Shown here: one piece after another, positions 7,706-16,308 of the stretch
How the letters are laid out: each line of letters begins with the position of its first letter
Position numbering within the stretch: position 1 is the stretch's first letter
Source of the DNA: Candidatus Methanoperedens sp.
GTDB lineage: Archaea; Halobacteriota; Methanosarcinia; Methanosarcinales; Methanoperedenaceae
DNA length: 58,372 bases
NCBI GenBank assembly: GCA_026552855.1
Contig: JAPMTX010000139.1
Location: 1 to 58,372 of the forward strand
Reading direction: 5' to 3'
Made by a program: the position numbers and the translations under genes
Notes under the pieces: generated by a model
Database searches by the model: none
Seen by the model: only the letters and a program-made list of their open reading frames with translations
What the model was told of the DNA's origin: nothing

Positions 7706-7796
7706 CTCATAGTATGCTAAGGTATACAATAGAAAACCATATATATAAGGATTACCGTTTAGATTTTAAGAGTTATTATTGAAAAAGGTGGTTTCA
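7706..7796. promoter_or_regulatory. Divergent promoter between the RHH and SPFH genes
   Basis: A near-symmetric box (atatatataa, 7739-7748) fits an archaeal TATA element for both directions: about 26 bases to a plausible start site on each side. The unit GTATGCTAAG followed by GTATACAATA (about 7712-7731) forms a 10-base direct repeat between the box and the regulator start, a plausible operator for the ribbon-helix-helix protein. The ribosome-binding site aaggtggt precedes ATG 7797. Confidence 0.45.
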
Positions 7797-9215
7797 ATGC
7801 TATTCAACTGGAAGAAAAAAGACCAGGAGAAATTAAACGAAAATAGTGCTGGAATGCGTTATATAAAGCCTGATGATCCAAAGACTATCGAAAAAGACGC
7901 TGTGATCAAAAAAGGTATATTCAGTGCATCACACAAGTGGGCCCGCCAGAGTCAAAGCATCGCAAGAACTTTGCCAAAGAGTGAAATGAGTGGCTGGTTA
8001 AGTAAAAATGTTGTGGTGGCACCTAACGAAATTGCCGCTATAGTGCAGGATGGACAAGTCGTTGAGGTCGTAGAGAGCGGGAAAGTCAGGGTCGGGGGAC
8101 TGCTCAAAACTGATAGCTATTTCAAGGATGTTGAGGTTGTCATGATGGACACCTCGCCCAAGGATGCAAGCTGGCAGGTGGAAGAACTGTGGACTAATGA
8201 CCAGCATGAGGTAGCTGCGAAAGGTCTTTTGAGGTACAGGATAGCAGACCCGAAAAAGTTTTTCTCTATGGTATATGCCTACAGCAGGCTTGACGAGAAG
8301 GGCGAGAGGTTCCTGAGCCTTGAAGATATTAATGAGAAGATAAAGAGCGAGGCACTTACACGGGTATTGCAGCCTGAAACAAGCAGCGTAGAGATAGAGG
8401 AGATATACGGGAACCGCGAGTTGCAGCTTAAGATCGAGAACGAGCTTGAACTTCAGTTAAAGCAAACGCTTGAGATGTGGGGACTTGAACTTCTGAAATT
8501 CACCTCTGAATGGGATCTTGGCAATTATACCGAGCTTGCCAGGGCAAGGAGGGGATTTGAGAAAGAGGAGGAATTAAAAGAACTTGACACTCTTTCAAAA
8601 GAAGGAGATTACGAGCGCACTGGAAGAGGTGAGGTAGCAAAAGTGCGCGCCTGGCATGCGCCGATTTCTGTTGAAAAGGACTTCGAGAGGGAACAGCGTC
8701 TGAAGGATGAAAAGGCGCTGCTGGAAAAAGAGCGCTTGGAGGGTGAGTCTGACTTTGAGGATGCAAAGCGCGGCATTGAGACCTACAAGCTCTGGAAGCA
8801 GGCGAAGGTAGAATCAAAGAAGGCAGAAGTTGGAATTGACCAGGAGGTTGCAGATAAAGAGCATGCGCGCGAGCTTGAGCGCCTGCGCCTGATTACAGAA
8901 AAAGGCGGCGCGGATACTGCGCGCGTGATAGCGGAGGGCAGGGAGTACAGCAGGCTCAGCCCGGCGCAGATAGAGGCGATAGCGAAAGCGCGGGAGAGCG
9001 AGGCGCGCTCGAAGGAGGATAAGCTTGCTTTCATGAAGGAGATCGAGGACAGGGAGAGGAACGATGCTTATCGGAGGCAGGAGCTTGATGCCAAGCTTAT
9101 GGATGCAGCGAAGCCTGTTGCTTCGGGCGCGAGCGTGAGGAAGTGCACGCACTGCGGGGCGACTGTGCCGATGCAGGCGAGTTTTTGCGGGGAGTGTGGG
9201 AGCAAGTTTGGGTAG
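7797..9215 (+). CDS. SPFH/band-7 protein with C-terminal zinc ribbon
   Basis: SPFH proteins build membrane-associated scaffolds. This 472-residue protein begins at ATG 7797 (aaggtggt site upstream). It has a band-7-like region from about residue 70 (VVVAPNEIAAIVQDG) to 270, then a long charged coiled coil (270-440; DFEREQRLKDEK, EHARELERLR), then a zinc ribbon with Cys450, 453, 464 and 467. There is no clear membrane helix, so membrane attachment would be peripheral. The same domain order is found in the 'virion core protein'-type SPFH family (Band_7_1), inferred from memory of the family. Gene is divergent from the Snf7-like operon, and its zinc ribbon resembles those of 9265-11154 and 18355-19116. 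Confidence 0.85.
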   Translation: MLFNWKKKDQEKLNENSAGMRYIKPDDPKTIEKDAVIKKGIFSASHKWARQSQSIARTLPKSEMSGWLSKNVVVAPNEIAAIVQDGQVVEVVESGKVRVGGLLKTDSYFKDVEVVMMDTSPKDASWQVEELWTNDQHEVAAKGLLRYRIADPKKFFSMVYAYSRLDEKGERFLSLEDINEKIKSEALTRVLQPETSSVEIEEIYGNRELQLKIENELELQLKQTLEMWGLELLKFTSEWDLGNYTELARARRGFEKEEELKELDTLSKEGDYERTGRGEVAKVRAWHAPISVEKDFEREQRLKDEKALLEKERLEGESDFEDAKRGIETYKLWKQAKVESKKAEVGIDQEVADKEHARELERLRLITEKGGADTARVIAEGREYSRLSPAQIEAIAKARESEARSKEDKLAFMKEIEDRERNDAYRRQELDAKLMDAAKPVASGASVRKCTHCGATVPMQASFCGECGSKFG

Positions 9216-9264
9216 AGGTAGGTTATTGTGAAGGATGAATATCTTTTGCAGATGGAGATAAAAA

Positions 9265-11154
9265 ATGAGATGGGTGCAATTAGTTATATTTATTGTTTTT
9301 CTTAGCGGTATAGTGGAGAGTGTTTCTGCTGCCCCTACCGCTACCTTAACTTCGAGTTCTGCAGTTAATCTAAAAACAGGAGAAAGTACAACTGCTACTT
9401 TTAGTGTATTCAATGACAACAGTTTTTGTAGCGTAACTGCATACTACTCAATAGACTCGGTTTCTTACAATAATGTAATTGGAAGAATCGGGGCGAAAGA
9501 GTCAAAATCGATAAGTATAAAAGTCTCAGCTCCGCCAATAGGAAGTGGTTCCGGAAGTGTTCAAAGTCAAATATATGTAAGAATTGTTACCGACTCTAGT
9601 TTTTGGTGCGGTGGAGAAAAATATAATCGACAACTTGTGTTGAATATTAATTACGATGATTCTGAATTTCAAAATGCAAAATCCAATGCGGAGAGGGCAA
9701 TTAGTTCTGCTAACAGCGCAATTAATTCAGCATCCTCAAGTATCGCAACTGCACAAAATACTTTAACAGTTGCTAAAAATAATGGAGTGGATTTAAGTAA
9801 TGCTGAAGTACTATTAACTAGTGCACAAACAGTCTATCAAAATGCTCAATCTAAATTAGGCAGTGCACAAAATAGTTTTAATCAAAATGCGAAGCAGAGC
9901 TTTGATTTAGCAACTCAATATGCAAATGAAGCTACAAACTATGCGAATTCGGCTAAAGCTGATGCAGATAATGCTTATGTTATTGCTACACAGGCAATAG
10001 AGAAATATAAGAAAGAGTTACCAAATGTAAAATCTAACGCTGAGAGTGCAGTTTTCCCTTCTAGCAGCATAATTAATACTGCCCCTTCCAGTATCGCAAC
10101 TGCATTATTGTCAGTAGTTTCAGGTATTTTATTGCTAACGGGAGTTATTCTCTTACGGAGGAGGAAAAAATCCCAACATGAAGTTGTTTTACCATCAAAC
10201 GAGTTGAAAAATGTGCCTATGACATCACAGGTGAGTGAACAACCTAAAGAATCTCCTAACAAAAAATCAGAGGGAAATGTTGAGATTGGAGTAAAATCTG
10301 CTTATGAGTACAAGGGAGCTAAAATATATTACAAAATTAAGGTTGAGAACAGTACCTTGGAAGCAATAGGCGATATCAAAGTCCATCTCTTTGTTCCAGA
10401 TGTTTTTCTTCTTAAGGAAAAAGAGAAATCTCTCTCAATGCTGGAACCAAAAGAAAGTAAAACCGTTACCTTTGAAATCCGCCCCACTGGTGAGTGTGGA
10501 GACTGCAACGTGTCGGGCAAAGTAGAATATTACGATTACAGTACAAAAGGACGCAAGATGCTGGATATAGAGACAAAATCCCTCAGCGTAATCTGTCCAG
10601 TCCTGAAAAGAAAAGAAATAGATATAAAACAGTGGGAGCAAGTTACGGATGACCTGATAAAAGCTGAAGAGAACATAAAGGAGCTTTCCGTCCCCGCTGA
10701 GAACCTGTTCAACATCACATCCAGAGTAATTAAAGATAGCGGCATGTTCATGCTTAAGCCGGAGATTACCTCTACTCCTCAACTTTTTAATGGAATTGCC
10801 ATGTTCTATGCCGAAGGTGTAACAGGCATGCGGTATGCCGCATACATAGAGGTAGTTGGTGGGTCTCGCAAGTCGCGCCTGATATTGAAAGTATGGGCAG
10901 AGAAAGAGGAGGCATTAACTGGTTTTTATCATAGAATCCTGGATGAGATTGAGAAAAGGATAGATGTCAAGATATTCATCGATGATGCTGTTGTGCAGCA
11001 GCATATCCACATCGGAGATAGAATAGGCACTCAGGTAAAAGATTCCTTTGTTCAACGCTCGAACATAGGTGAAGGTGCAAGGAAGTGCCCGAACTGCGGC
11101 AGGGAGGTAGAGACAAATGAGAAGTTCTGTCTTGAGTGCGGGGCGAGGTTGTGA
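9265..11154 (+). CDS. Membrane protein: ectodomain stalk + cytosolic shared module + zinc ribbon
   Basis: The 629-residue protein has a signal peptide (1-23), an extracytosolic beta-sandwich-like domain (24-130) with Cys pairs, a Ser/Ala/Asn-rich helical stalk (132-260), and one membrane helix (278-298) followed by RRRKK, which places the rest inside. The cytosolic part (310-601) is a beta-sandwich (IKVENSTLEAIGDI), a V-I-C-P linker and an alpha/beta segment, ending in DDAVVQQ (573-579) and DSFVQRSNIG (593-602). A zinc ribbon follows with Cys608, 611, 622 and 625. The module and tail recur in the proteins at 13422 and 20926. The ectodomain half is much more AT-rich than the cytosolic half. 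Function is unknown; a signal-relaying receptor or scaffold is inferred. Confidence 0.8.
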   Translation: MRWVQLVIFIVFLSGIVESVSAAPTATLTSSSAVNLKTGESTTATFSVFNDNSFCSVTAYYSIDSVSYNNVIGRIGAKESKSISIKVSAPPIGSGSGSVQSQIYVRIVTDSSFWCGGEKYNRQLVLNINYDDSEFQNAKSNAERAISSANSAINSASSSIATAQNTLTVAKNNGVDLSNAEVLLTSAQTVYQNAQSKLGSAQNSFNQNAKQSFDLATQYANEATNYANSAKADADNAYVIATQAIEKYKKELPNVKSNAESAVFPSSSIINTAPSSIATALLSVVSGILLLTGVILLRRRKKSQHEVVLPSNELKNVPMTSQVSEQPKESPNKKSEGNVEIGVKSAYEYKGAKIYYKIKVENSTLEAIGDIKVHLFVPDVFLLKEKEKSLSMLEPKESKTVTFEIRPTGECGDCNVSGKVEYYDYSTKGRKMLDIETKSLSVICPVLKRKEIDIKQWEQVTDDLIKAEENIKELSVPAENLFNITSRVIKDSGMFMLKPEITSTPQLFNGIAMFYAEGVTGMRYAAYIEVVGGSRKSRLILKVWAEKEEALTGFYHRILDEIEKRIDVKIFIDDAVVQQHIHIGDRIGTQVKDSFVQRSNIGEGARKCPNCGREVETNEKFCLECGARL

Positions 11155-11199
11155 GAGGATTTAAGTCATGGAGCCAAAGCTGGATATTAGAGGTGCGAC

Positions 11200-11607
11200 A
11201 TGGAATTGAATGAAGAACGAAAAAATCGATATCTTTCGAAGAGCGGATACATAATAGAAAAGATGGACACGCTACCAGATAATATCGATGATCTGGATGA
11301 GCTTGGAGTAGATGGAGTGCTGTACAGGGTACAGACCAGTATCGATGCAGCTATAGATATGGCTGCTATGCTGGTGAGGGATATTGGAATCGAAGTGGGT
11401 GATGATTATGAGAATATTGACATTCTTAAAGAAAAAGGGGTTATCGATGCAGAACTTGGAGGGGAGCTTAAACGACTTAATGGTATGAGAAATGCCATTG
11501 TCCACAAATACGGAATTGTTGATACTGAACTAATACTGCAGAATCTTGAAAATGTTAAAGAACAACTCCATAGATTTGTTATTATTATTGAAGGTGAACT
11601 CTCATGA
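11200..11607 (+). CDS. hepT: HepT-like toxin (DUF86)
   Basis: HepT is the HEPN-family toxin of the HepT/MntA toxin-antitoxin system, an RNA-targeting or AMPylation-controlled partner. The 135-residue helical protein ends its second long helix with the HEPN motif R-x4-H-x-Y (Arg97, His102, Tyr104; RNAIVHKY). Its stop overlaps the start of the nucleotidyltransferase gene (ATGA), the usual gene order for this pair. Catalytic residues are intact, so it is probably functional. Confidence 0.9.
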   Translation: MELNEERKNRYLSKSGYIIEKMDTLPDNIDDLDELGVDGVLYRVQTSIDAAIDMAAMLVRDIGIEVGDDYENIDILKEKGVIDAELGGELKRLNGMRNAIVHKYGIVDTELILQNLENVKEQLHRFVIIIEGELS

Positions 11608-12023
11608 AGACTCTTCAGGATATCAAAACTGACCTGTATTTTGTTAAGGACTATGAAGTTGTTGTTTTTGGTTCATACGCCAGCAAAAAAGCAGATAAAC
11701 GTTCAGATATCGATGTTGCAGTGATTACCAGACAAAAGAACAGGAACAAATGTATCGAGATATGGTGGGAACTCATGGGGAAAGCGCCTGAGGTCTATGA
11801 TATCAAAATATTCGAGCTTCTGCCTCTCCCCATAAAAGCCTCTGTTATCTGGAGGTATGAGGTAGTTTTTGGTGACAGACTCGATATTTCAGAATATTTT
11901 TACAATTACAGAAAACTATGGAATGATACGAAACACCGGCTCGAAGAGAATCGATTCAGGAGCATAAACGAAAAAATCGTGGTGCTTAAAAGAAGGCGTC
12001 TATCAACGAGGATGCAAAAATGA
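11604..12023 (+). CDS. mntA: MntA-like nucleotidyltransferase antitoxin
   Basis: The 139-residue protein has the minimal nucleotidyltransferase signature GS-x10-DxD (Gly23-Ser24 and Asp35/Asp37; FGSYASKKADKRSDID). MntA antitoxins AMPylate the Tyr of the HepT motif and so block the toxin. Overlaps hepT by 4 bases. The C-terminal third (residues 90-139) is basic and longer than in the smallest family members. Confidence 0.9.
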   Translation: MKTLQDIKTDLYFVKDYEVVVFGSYASKKADKRSDIDVAVITRQKNRNKCIEIWWELMGKAPEVYDIKIFELLPLPIKASVIWRYEVVFGDRLDISEYFYNYRKLWNDTKHRLEENRFRSINEKIVVLKRRRLSTRMQK

Positions 12024-12065
12024 CATGAAAGAGAACTTGTGGATAAAATGTGCAGGTAGGCAATC

Positions 12066-13373
12066 ATGAATAAAAAAAATCCATTTAAATCTTTTCTCTC
12101 TAATACCAGCGGAGCAGTAAACATCCCCTCCGTGGCAAAAGAGGGCATTGTTTCGCTTTTGATCAGCATCGTGGCGAACGAGGCGACCTCGACAGTATCA
12201 GGTTTTTCCTACGATAACCTGCTTCGTCTGCTCATCATGTTTTTAGTAGTCCTGGCTATAATCCATTTCTCACTTAAGATAACGGAGCAGCTCCGAAGGA
12301 AAAAAGCAAATCTTGAGGACCTGCAGGCAGCAAACACCAGGGAGGCATTAAAGAACCTTAACGGCGCCCGGACAATTCTGGATAGACTTGTCCAGAACTC
12401 AGGCGAAGTAACAGAACTTCGCGGCTTAAGAAATAAGCTCACAACTATAATCTCTGAAATCCAGAACCCAAATATTTCGAAGTTCAGCAAAAAGTCAGCG
12501 ACTGTAGACGAGTTCGATGAAGCCGAGAAACTGCTGGCGGAGAGTTCAAAGAATCTCGCTCTGGAGCTTGAGAAGCAATCGAAGGAAGGCGCGGATGTAA
12601 AGGCTGTAGCCCTCCTTGTGGATGCGGTTGGGGATGCACTCCGGAACAGGATACCGCTTTCAAACGAATTGAAAGATCACTACGTTGAAAGTTTAAAAAA
12701 GGAGATTCAGGAAAAAAAGAAGATACCAAAAGAAACGTCATCAGAACTTAATCTCTATCTGAACACCCTCCAGATAAAGTATGCCTCTTACCATCCTGAA
12801 GTGCTGCATACAGGGGATTATGCGGCGAACATGAAGTGGGATTACAATGCTGATGATAAAAATATCACAGCCAGGCTCTCAGATGGTTTAATCGGCTCTC
12901 CACTGCTGCTGCTGGAGACGAGATGGCAGGATAACGGCGCGATAATAGAGGATGTGCAGAAAGAGGCTGAGTCTGTGAAAAAAAACCAGTATAAGTGTCT
13001 CTGCCTTATTAATTCTGCATGGGATAAGGAAAGCAAGGATTTTGTATCCCGGTTTAATCATCCGAAACTCTCTCTGTATCTATATGAGTTGAATGGAGGA
13101 CTGTTTTTTAATAGAGAGACTCCTGCTGCAAAGCATTATGAGTTCTGGTTCAACACAGAGCAAAAGCGGGAGACATTGAAGGAAAGGGCGCTGAGGTTTA
13201 TTGAGGCGCATGAATACTTTACGGCGCAGGAAATGGCGGGCGCGCTGGGGATGAAAGTGGAGGGCGCGGAGGCGTTGCTGGAGGGGTTTGAGAAAACTGG
13301 TGTAGTCACGAATGTGAGCTTCAAATCGGATAAAATCAGGAAATATACGAAGGCAAAGGCTAAAGAAGATTAA
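12066..13373 (+). CDS. Membrane-anchored coiled-coil protein with C-terminal winged helix
   Basis: No named family is recognised. The 435-residue protein has a hydrophobic segment at about residues 50-72 (RLLIMFLVVLAIIHFSLKI), a helical coiled-coil stretch (75-230) and an alpha/beta region (250-360) with WDYNADDKN and WFNTEQ landmarks. The C-terminal 60 residues (375-430) look like a winged helix: AHEYFTAQEMAGALGM and EALLEGFEKTGVV. The DNA-binding-like end would lie in the cytosol beneath the membrane. It sits between the HepT/MntA pair and the TPR membrane protein, all on one strand with short gaps. A membrane-tethered regulator is one reading; a scaffold is another. Confidence 0.7.
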   Translation: MNKKNPFKSFLSNTSGAVNIPSVAKEGIVSLLISIVANEATSTVSGFSYDNLLRLLIMFLVVLAIIHFSLKITEQLRRKKANLEDLQAANTREALKNLNGARTILDRLVQNSGEVTELRGLRNKLTTIISEIQNPNISKFSKKSATVDEFDEAEKLLAESSKNLALELEKQSKEGADVKAVALLVDAVGDALRNRIPLSNELKDHYVESLKKEIQEKKKIPKETSSELNLYLNTLQIKYASYHPEVLHTGDYAANMKWDYNADDKNITARLSDGLIGSPLLLLETRWQDNGAIIEDVQKEAESVKKNQYKCLCLINSAWDKESKDFVSRFNHPKLSLYLYELNGGLFFNRETPAAKHYEFWFNTEQKRETLKERALRFIEAHEYFTAQEMAGALGMKVEGAEALLEGFEKTGVVTNVSFKSDKIRKYTKAKAKED

Positions 13374-13421
13374 GAGGTGTAATCTGCCCGAAGATTAACA
13401 TCAAAAAATGGAAGGATAGAA

Positions 13422-15575
13422 ATGCTGAGAAGAGATGGTGTTAGAACTGCCCAATTTGCTGTAATTGCTATTGCTATAATTGCGATCTCGTCCTCGCCCA
13501 TAGCCGCCAGCACATCCGCGCAATTTATTGATATCGGAAATGCATTTATGGATACTGGAAGATATCAGGAAGCGCTTAACGCATTCGATAAGGCAATAGA
13601 AATCGACCCTGATAATTCAAATGCCTGGGAAAATAAAGGAATTGCACTTAACAATTTAGGGAGAAATCAAGAGGCGTTTGAGGCACTTGTTAAAGCTTTA
13701 GAACTCAATCCTGATAATTTAAATGCGTTGGTCCATAAAGGATATACGCTTGATGCTTTAGGTAGGCGCCAGGAAGCTATTGCTGTTGCGTATGAGGTTA
13801 TTAATAAAAGTGATAGGTTAATAGCAACCGATCCTAACGATACCGACGCTTGGCTCCACAAAGGAAGTTTCTTGTCCTTTTTAGGAAAAAACGATGAAGC
13901 TATTACAGCATTAAACAAAGCAATATCAATTAATCCAAACAATCCACATACTTGGTTTACAAAAGGAAATGTTCTTTTGAATTCAGGGAAATATCAAGAA
14001 GCTCTGAATGCAATCGATGAAGCAATAAAAGTTAATCCAAATCTGTCGCATTTTTGGCGAAGCAAAGGGGATGCATTGAAAGCTTTAGGAAAGTACCAAG
14101 AAGCTAATGAGGCATATAATAAAGCATATGAACTTACAACAACTGCATCAGCACCATCTAATAGTGCCTCTCGAGCAAACGATTTGTTTTCAGAAGGATT
14201 GAAGTATTTTTCTGTTATGGGGTTAACATCTTTAATCATAATAGGTATCATATTACTTTTTGAAAAAAGAGGGAAAAATGAGCCAAAGTTCAGAGATGAT
14301 TTGAAAACTAAGCATTGGTTTGGATATTATTCAGTACTAATTTGTCATTTTATTATAGGCGCCATTTTAGCACTTATTTCACTGGAAATCGCCTTCAAAG
14401 AACTTCCTTTCAGTTTTGATACCCAGAAATTTTTCTTTGCTATCCCATTTTTCTATCTCTCATTATCCTCTTTCATTTTAATAGTTGGATTATTAGCATC
14501 AAAGCCGATTATAAAATTAAATACAGTACACTTTCTTGTTTCTCTAATTATAGGAATGCTCCTTATCATTGCACTTGGTGATCCGAAAACACCAGTCTTT
14601 TTACCATTTTTACCTTTAATATCAGCAGGATTATCTTTCTGGTACGGCAGAATTGCTATTCTCAGACCAGAATCTATTCAGAAATCGTTATCTGTAGAAA
14701 AAGATACTGAAAAATCTATTCCTGTACCTTATATCAACCGTGGATATGCAGTTCTGCCTAATAATGATATCAAGTTTGGTATAAGAGTGACGAATGACAC
14801 AGGTTACACCGTTACAGATGTCGATACTATTCTCGATTGCACCGAAGAACTCTTCAACCTTAAAGAATCTAAAATCCAGCGTATTGGCACCATCCCGCCA
14901 AACGGTGCAAGAACAGCAACCTACATTCTTAAACCCCTCGGCTGCATCCACAACGAGCAGATAAACGCCCTCATCACCTACAAAGACCACACAGGCAAAA
15001 AGCAAACCCTTCACATGCGCCCCAAAGAAATACACTGCGTATGCCCGTTTGTGAAAGAAAAGCCCATGAGCGAGGGAGAATACAGCCGCCTGGCTGCGAA
15101 TAGCGAATTCATTCAGGAGGGCATATCTTTTGAGGGCATCAGCATCGAGGATTTGGGTAAATTCATGGGCGAGACCTGCAAGCACATGCTGTATAAAGTT
15201 AAAGAATACGATCTGGAAGGGAAGAAAGTCATTTATCTATCTGGCGAGGCGCTCGGGGAGAGGACATATTATCTCTTGACCGCTGTTATTCAGGATTACA
15301 AGAGGCTTACTCAGGTCATCCTGCGGGCGCATTCAGATAAGAAATACGGGTTGAATGGGTTCATGAATGAGATGGCAGACAGTATACGGCATCTTGTGGG
15401 TTCGGTGCAATCTGCCAAGGAGATCGGGATTATAGAGAACACCCAGGTGATCAATATCATTGATTCTGTTGTGCAGCGGACGAGTTTCAATATGGGTGAA
15501 GGTGGAAATGCCCATGTGAGTATAAGAGACAGCCTGATCCAGCATACAGATTTCAAAAAGAAGAAGGAGGAATAG
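13422..15575 (+). CDS. TPR membrane protein with shared cytosolic module and Q-R tail
   Basis: The 717-residue protein starts with a hydrophobic signal or anchor (about 11-30), then about six TPR units (34-235; repeats such as GNAFMDTGRYQEALNAFDKA) that would lie outside the membrane. Five membrane helices follow (about 262-417). The cytosolic part (440-717) is homologous to those of 9265 and 20926: a beta-sandwich (IRVTNDTGYTVTD), the V-C-P linker and two tail motifs, DSVVQRTSF (681-689) and DSLIQHTDF (703-711). The first two-thirds is AT-rich; the module is clearly GC-richer, suggesting it was joined or converted later. TPRs usually bind proteins; a substrate is not known. Confidence 0.8.
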   Translation: MLRRDGVRTAQFAVIAIAIIAISSSPIAASTSAQFIDIGNAFMDTGRYQEALNAFDKAIEIDPDNSNAWENKGIALNNLGRNQEAFEALVKALELNPDNLNALVHKGYTLDALGRRQEAIAVAYEVINKSDRLIATDPNDTDAWLHKGSFLSFLGKNDEAITALNKAISINPNNPHTWFTKGNVLLNSGKYQEALNAIDEAIKVNPNLSHFWRSKGDALKALGKYQEANEAYNKAYELTTTASAPSNSASRANDLFSEGLKYFSVMGLTSLIIIGIILLFEKRGKNEPKFRDDLKTKHWFGYYSVLICHFIIGAILALISLEIAFKELPFSFDTQKFFFAIPFFYLSLSSFILIVGLLASKPIIKLNTVHFLVSLIIGMLLIIALGDPKTPVFLPFLPLISAGLSFWYGRIAILRPESIQKSLSVEKDTEKSIPVPYINRGYAVLPNNDIKFGIRVTNDTGYTVTDVDTILDCTEELFNLKESKIQRIGTIPPNGARTATYILKPLGCIHNEQINALITYKDHTGKKQTLHMRPKEIHCVCPFVKEKPMSEGEYSRLAANSEFIQEGISFEGISIEDLGKFMGETCKHMLYKVKEYDLEGKKVIYLSGEALGERTYYLLTAVIQDYKRLTQVILRAHSDKKYGLNGFMNEMADSIRHLVGSVQSAKEIGIIENTQVINIIDSVVQRTSFNMGEGGNAHVSIRDSLIQHTDFKKKKEE

Positions 15576-15590
15576 TAAAAGGTGGTTGAG

Positions 15591-15761
15591 ATGCTGAACA
15601 TAGATGAACTCAGAAGAAAAGTGAGAGAAACAACGGAAAAAGAGCTGATCAGGGAAGCGATAAGAGCAAGGGGTTTTTCAGGTGTGGATACTCTCCGCCA
15701 GGGTATGAACCTGATCGATTTTGCCCTCCGGGCAAAAAAGGTGCTGTATGAGAACAATTGA
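15591..15761 (+). CDS. Small partner of the nucleotidyltransferase, 56 aa
   Basis: A 56-codon gene with an aaggtggttgag ribosome-binding site starts at ATG 15591 and overlaps the following nucleotidyltransferase gene by 14 bases. The product is one long charged helix (residues 4-27) plus a shorter one (36-52). The pair resembles toxin-antitoxin-like two-gene modules in archaea in which a short helical protein precedes an AbiEii-type nucleotidyltransferase. The functional assignment is inference from the arrangement. Confidence 0.7.
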   Translation: MLNIDELRRKVRETTEKELIREAIRARGFSGVDTLRQGMNLIDFALRAKKVLYENN

Positions 15762-16308
15762 GGCAATTTTAAAGCTGGTATGCAGTTTCTTGAATGAGAA
15801 CAACGTAAATTACGTGATTGTCGGGGGGTTTGCGGTCTTATTCTACGGCAATCCGAGGACAACGATGGACATCGATTTTGTCATTCAGCTTGCTGATGAA
15901 GATATACCGATGCTGATTAAATTTTTGCAGGAAAACGGTTTCTATGCGGATGAATACGATATGCGTACAGCGCTCAAAGAGAAATCCCACTGCACTGTTG
16001 AAGATAAGGAAACAATGTTCAGGCTGGATATCAAGGGAGTTTACGGTGAGATGGATGAAAGGGTGCTCAGGAATAAGAGGAGAATCGAACTCTACGATAC
16101 GGCAGTCTATATAGCCTTGGCAGAGGACACGATTGCAAACAAGCTGCTTTTCGGAAGGGAACGGGATGTTGAGGACGCTCTTGGAATATATGTAAGGCAG
16201 CATGATGCTTTGAATATGGAATATCTGGAGAGCATCTGCAAAAAAATTGGGGTGTATGACGCCCTTGGGGATTTGAGGAAAAGGTATGAGAAATATGAAA
16301 GAAGATGA
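15748..16308 (+). CDS. AbiEii/DUF6036-type nucleotidyltransferase
   Basis: The 186-residue protein (ATG 15748) carries the nucleotidyltransferase motif G-G-F-A-V-L-x-Y-G (from Gly26) followed by R-T-T-x-D-I-D (Asp41 and Asp43). This is the pattern of AbiEii/DUF6036-type enzymes, which transfer nucleotides to RNA or protein. An in-frame TTG 27 bases earlier lies inside the preceding gene and lacks support. It overlaps the small helical partner gene and also overlaps the start of the damaged SWIM gene. Toxin-like or regulatory role is inferred. Confidence 0.8.
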   Translation: MRTIEAILKLVCSFLNENNVNYVIVGGFAVLFYGNPRTTMDIDFVIQLADEDIPMLIKFLQENGFYADEYDMRTALKEKSHCTVEDKETMFRLDIKGVYGEMDERVLRNKRRIELYDTAVYIALAEDTIANKLLFGRERDVEDALGIYVRQHDALNMEYLESICKKIGVYDALGDLRKRYEKYERR

